The translations under genes were made by a program, and so were the position numbers. A stretch of DNA of 62,752 nt from Chondromyces crocatus. Lineage in GTDB: Bacteria; Myxococcota_A; Polyangia; Polyangiales; Polyangiaceae. Within the stretch, counting starts at the first letter, position 1; each line of letters starts with the position of its first letter. The stretch spans positions 4,105,773 to 4,168,524 of the forward strand of contig NZ_CP012159.1 in NCBI RefSeq assembly GCF_001189295.1. The letters are read 5' to 3'. The notes below the pieces were generated by a model, which saw only the letters and a list, made by a program, of their open reading frames with translations, was not told the origin of the DNA and searched no databases. This document shows, one piece after another, positions 60,626-62,752 of the stretch.

Positions 60626-62752
60626 ATGCGGCAGGTCTCACAGCTGCTGGCGGTCGCACAGAGCATTGACGAGAGCCGCGCTCGGGAAATGGAAGGGCGG
60701 CTGGAAGGACGCCTACGGCCTCGCTCGGCGCCCATGGCGATAGCGATGCTCCTGGCCGCAGCCTACCCGGCACTCGGCGCGATCGTGGAAGCTCATCCTG
60801 ACATCGCCGAGCGCCTCGCCGCGGAGGGGTTCCAGGCTGCCCGGGACCGCGCGACTTACCTTGCGCGGCTGCGTCGACGGATCGACGTGCACGCAGGAGA
60901 CGTCACACTCGTGCGGAGCGAGCTGCGTCGCTTCGCGCGTGATGAGCGGATCCGGATCGCGCTCCGTGAAGCGCTCCCCGCCTCGGTGGGAGGCGCAGAT
61001 CTGGACGTCACGAGCGGCGAGCTCAGCGCGCTCGCGGACGCCACCATCGAGGTCGCGCTCTCCGAGGCGCAGCAGGCCGTGAGCGCACGCTTCGGGACCC
61101 CGCTGATCGGAGGCTCCGTCAGCAGCCGGTTCGTCGTGCTCGGCATGGGGAAGCTCGGAGGAGAAGAGCTGAATTCCGGCTCCGACGTGGATCTCATCTA
61201 CTTCTACGACACGGACGAGGGAGAGGTCGTGCCTCCCGGACCCCTGTCGGGTCAGCGCGCCAGTGAACCGTGGGGAGAGGCGATGCAACGCAGCTCGATC
61301 CCACCGGCTGGTGATGGCGGCATCACCATCCACGACTACTGGTCCCGCGTCGCGCGCCGGGTCACCACGACGCTCGAGGCCATCACCGAAGATGGCTTCG
61401 TGTGGCGCGTCGATCTGCGACTGCGGCCCGAAGGCAAGAACGGCCCCCTGGTGAACTCCCTGGCCGCGGCGGAGCGGTACTACGAGTCCTTCGGTCGCCT
61501 CTGGGAACGCGCCGCGCTGCTCCGGGCGCGGCCCGTCGCGGGCAACCTGGAGCTGGGATACGAGTTCCTGAGCATCGTGGCCCCCTTCGTGTGGCGCCGT
61601 CGCGTGAGCCCGCAGATCGCGACGGACATGATCTCCCTCGTCCAGCGCGCCCGTGCCGAGCTCCCCCACGACGCCTCCCGCGACCTCAAGCTCGGCCCAG
61701 GGGGCATCCGCGAAGCCGAGTTCTTCGTGCAGAGCCTGCAGCTCATCTGGGGAGGCGTCGAGGTGCGCGCGCGCGCTCAAGGGACGCTGGACGGACTCCG
61801 ACGCCTGCGGGCGCTGGGCTATGTGACGGATCGCGAAGGCAGAGAGATCGCCGAGGGCTACCTGGCCCTGCGTCGCGCCGAGCACGCCATTCAGTCGGCC
61901 ACGGGCGTGCAGACACACACCCTGCCGACGGACGGAGAGGCACTGGGCCGCCTGGCCAGGCTGCTCCGGTTCAAGGATCAGCGGGCCTTCCTCGCTGACA
62001 TCGCCCAGCACCGCGCCCGCATCGCGGCGAGGCTGCTCTCCCTGCTGCCTCAAGGAAGCCAGCCCTCGTCGCGCTGGCTGGAGGCGATGGCCGCGCTCGA
62101 TCAGGGTGATCGGGAAGACTTCATCGCAGCGCTCGCGCGCGACGCGGAGCACATCCTCCAGGGATCCATGTCGTCCAGCGGTCTGGAACTTCCCGAGCGC
62201 TTCCGCGACCTGGGGAATGACCTTTTCGAGCTCGGGCGCCACCCGGACGGTCTCCTGGGCGCGCGCACCCGGGAAGCCTTCACCAGTCTGCCCGAGATCC
62301 TGCTCGACGCGGTCATGGACGCCGCCGATGCAGAGCAGGCGGCACGTTACCTCCGCCTCTATGCCGCACGGCTCCGTCTGCCTGCGGTCTACACCAACAT
62401 GTTGGGCGCCGATCCGCGCCTTCTCCGCCGCCTCGTGGAAGCTCTGGGATCGAGCGCCTTCATCGGCGACGCCCTGGTGGGAAACCCGGAGCTGGCCGAC
62501 TTCGTGCTGTTCGCGCGCGGCGCACCCACGCCCGAGGTCATCCGCCGATCCATCGTCACCGCTCAGGAGGATGCTGCGCCCGACGTGGATCCCGAAGAGG
62601 CGCTCGTCGGCGCCCTCCGCCGCGCGCGCGCCCGCGTCACCATCGACGTCGGCCTGGCTGATCTGAGTGGCGAGATGGATACGCGTGCGACGACACTGGC
62701 GCTGTCCACCCTGGCTGACGCCACCCTCGAAGCTGCAACTCGTTTCGCGATG
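60626..62752 (+). CDS. glnE: Glutamine synthetase adenylyltransferase/adenylyl-removing enzyme (3' end outside the window)
   Basis: At least 709 residues in frame to the window edge; full-length GlnE is about 950-1000. The first nucleotidyltransferase domain has VVLGMGKLGGEELNSGSDVD (about 170-190) and WRVDLRLRPEGKNGP. The glutamine-synthetase adenylyltransferase helical region follows (GGIREAEFFVQSLQLIWGG). The window ends at the beginning of the second half (TLADATLEAATRFAM), so the second catalytic domain is not seen. GlnE adenylylates or deadenylylates glutamine synthetase in response to PII. The ATG at 60626 (MRQVSQLLAVAQ) is the first reasonable start. Confidence 0.95.
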   Translation, partial: MRQVSQLLAVAQSIDESRAREMEGRLEGRLRPRSAPMAIAMLLAAAYPALGAIVEAHPDIAERLAAEGFQAARDRATYLARLRRRIDVHAGDVTLVRSELRRFARDERIRIALREALPASVGGADLDVTSGELSALADATIEVALSEAQQAVSARFGTPLIGGSVSSRFVVLGMGKLGGEELNSGSDVDLIYFYDTDEGEVVPPGPLSGQRASEPWGEAMQRSSIPPAGDGGITIHDYWSRVARRVTTTLEAITEDGFVWRVDLRLRPEGKNGPLVNSLAAAERYYESFGRLWERAALLRARPVAGNLELGYEFLSIVAPFVWRRRVSPQIATDMISLVQRARAELPHDASRDLKLGPGGIREAEFFVQSLQLIWGGVEVRARAQGTLDGLRRLRALGYVTDREGREIAEGYLALRRAEHAIQSATGVQTHTLPTDGEALGRLARLLRFKDQRAFLADIAQHRARIAARLLSLLPQGSQPSSRWLEAMAALDQGDREDFIAALARDAEHILQGSMSSSGLELPERFRDLGNDLFELGRHPDGLLGARTREAFTSLPEILLDAVMDAADAEQAARYLRLYAARLRLPAVYTNMLGADPRLLRRLVEALGSSAFIGDALVGNPELADFVLFARGAPTPEVIRRSIVTAQEDAAPDVDPEEALVGALRRARARVTIDVGLADLSGEMDTRATTLALSTLADATLEAATRFAM

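Noticed and set aside
60713-62242. 509-residue minus-strand frame inside glnE
   Set aside because: Shadow of glnE, whose plus-strand motifs are unmistakable although its stop lies outside the window.
1-62752. CRISPR array, prophage, transposase or integrase
   Set aside because: No regular direct repeats with unique spacers, no recombinase or phage structural motifs in any frame I examined.

Overview
The window is about 62.8 kb of very GC-rich DNA, with little intergenic space and many predicted secreted lipoproteins. The content points to a delta-proteobacterial/Myxococcota genome, most likely a Sorangium/Polyangium/Chondromyces-type myxobacterium. Supporting signs are numerous Cys-anchored lipoproteins with Pro/Ala-rich spacers, calcium-binding DxDGD repeats, an FHA-GGDEF protein, a type 2 isopentenyl-diphosphate isomerase and large families of unknown genes. 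The assignment is inferred from gene content; no rRNA is present. I see no prophage, insertion sequence, integrase or CRISPR array.

Layout. 0.2-6.1 kb (minus strand): argS, a large VWA/TSP3-repeat lipoprotein, and an overlapping pair (DHH phosphoesterase, glycerophosphodiester phosphodiesterase). 6.2-15.4 kb (plus): a lipoprotein, then the conserved order dprA-topA-trmFO, a glutathione transferase, a small unknown and a secreted alpha/beta hydrolase. 15.4-20.8 kb (minus): a papain/C39-like protein, a DUF2254 membrane protein, a cytosolic alpha/beta hydrolase, a 44-bp minisatellite, and an outer-membrane-type protein. 21.4-27.5 kb: a GExxH-type lipoprotein, a second secreted hydrolase, and a divergent pair (thioredoxin-like TPR lipoprotein, and an endonuclease/exonuclease/phosphatase lipoprotein with a Cys-rich insert). 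27.8-35.4 kb: a membrane protein with a duplicated core, two tandem SLATT-like membrane proteins, a small unknown, an OPT transporter and a large exported protein with an HExxH motif.

35.5-38.2 kb is the most unusual part. Three overlapping genes encode a DUF3696-type AAA/ABC-like ATPase, a PIN-fold nuclease and an RNA ligase with intact nucleotidyltransferase motifs. They look like one translationally coupled RNA cut-and-repair or defence unit.

38.3-48.6 kb: an aldo/keto-reductase-fold protein that seems to have lost its catalytic tetrad, an extensin-like (peptidoglycan) lipoprotein, a propeller-like lipoprotein, a GNAT enzyme, two paralogous NodB deacetylase lipoproteins, a CobW/ZigA-type metallochaperone followed by a collapsed FAD-protein/DUF1826 remnant, a porin and an ECF-like sigma factor. 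48.9-50.5 kb: two tandem six-cysteine lipoproteins, then tRNA-Pro(GGG) with a near-perfect terminator. 50.7-62.7 kb: a TerB-like protein, a glycosyltransferase, rpsU with a dyad-rich promoter, a thioesterase, a PLD-like protein, rpiA, an unknown gene, fni, a GAF protein split by a -1 frameshift in a G7 run, a CheY-like regulator, an FHA-GGDEF diguanylate cyclase, a metallophosphoesterase and the 5' three-quarters of glnE.

Housekeeping functions (argS, topA, trmFO, dprA, rpsU, rpiA, fni, glnE, tRNA-Pro) are scattered among lineage-specific envelope and conflict-type genes.
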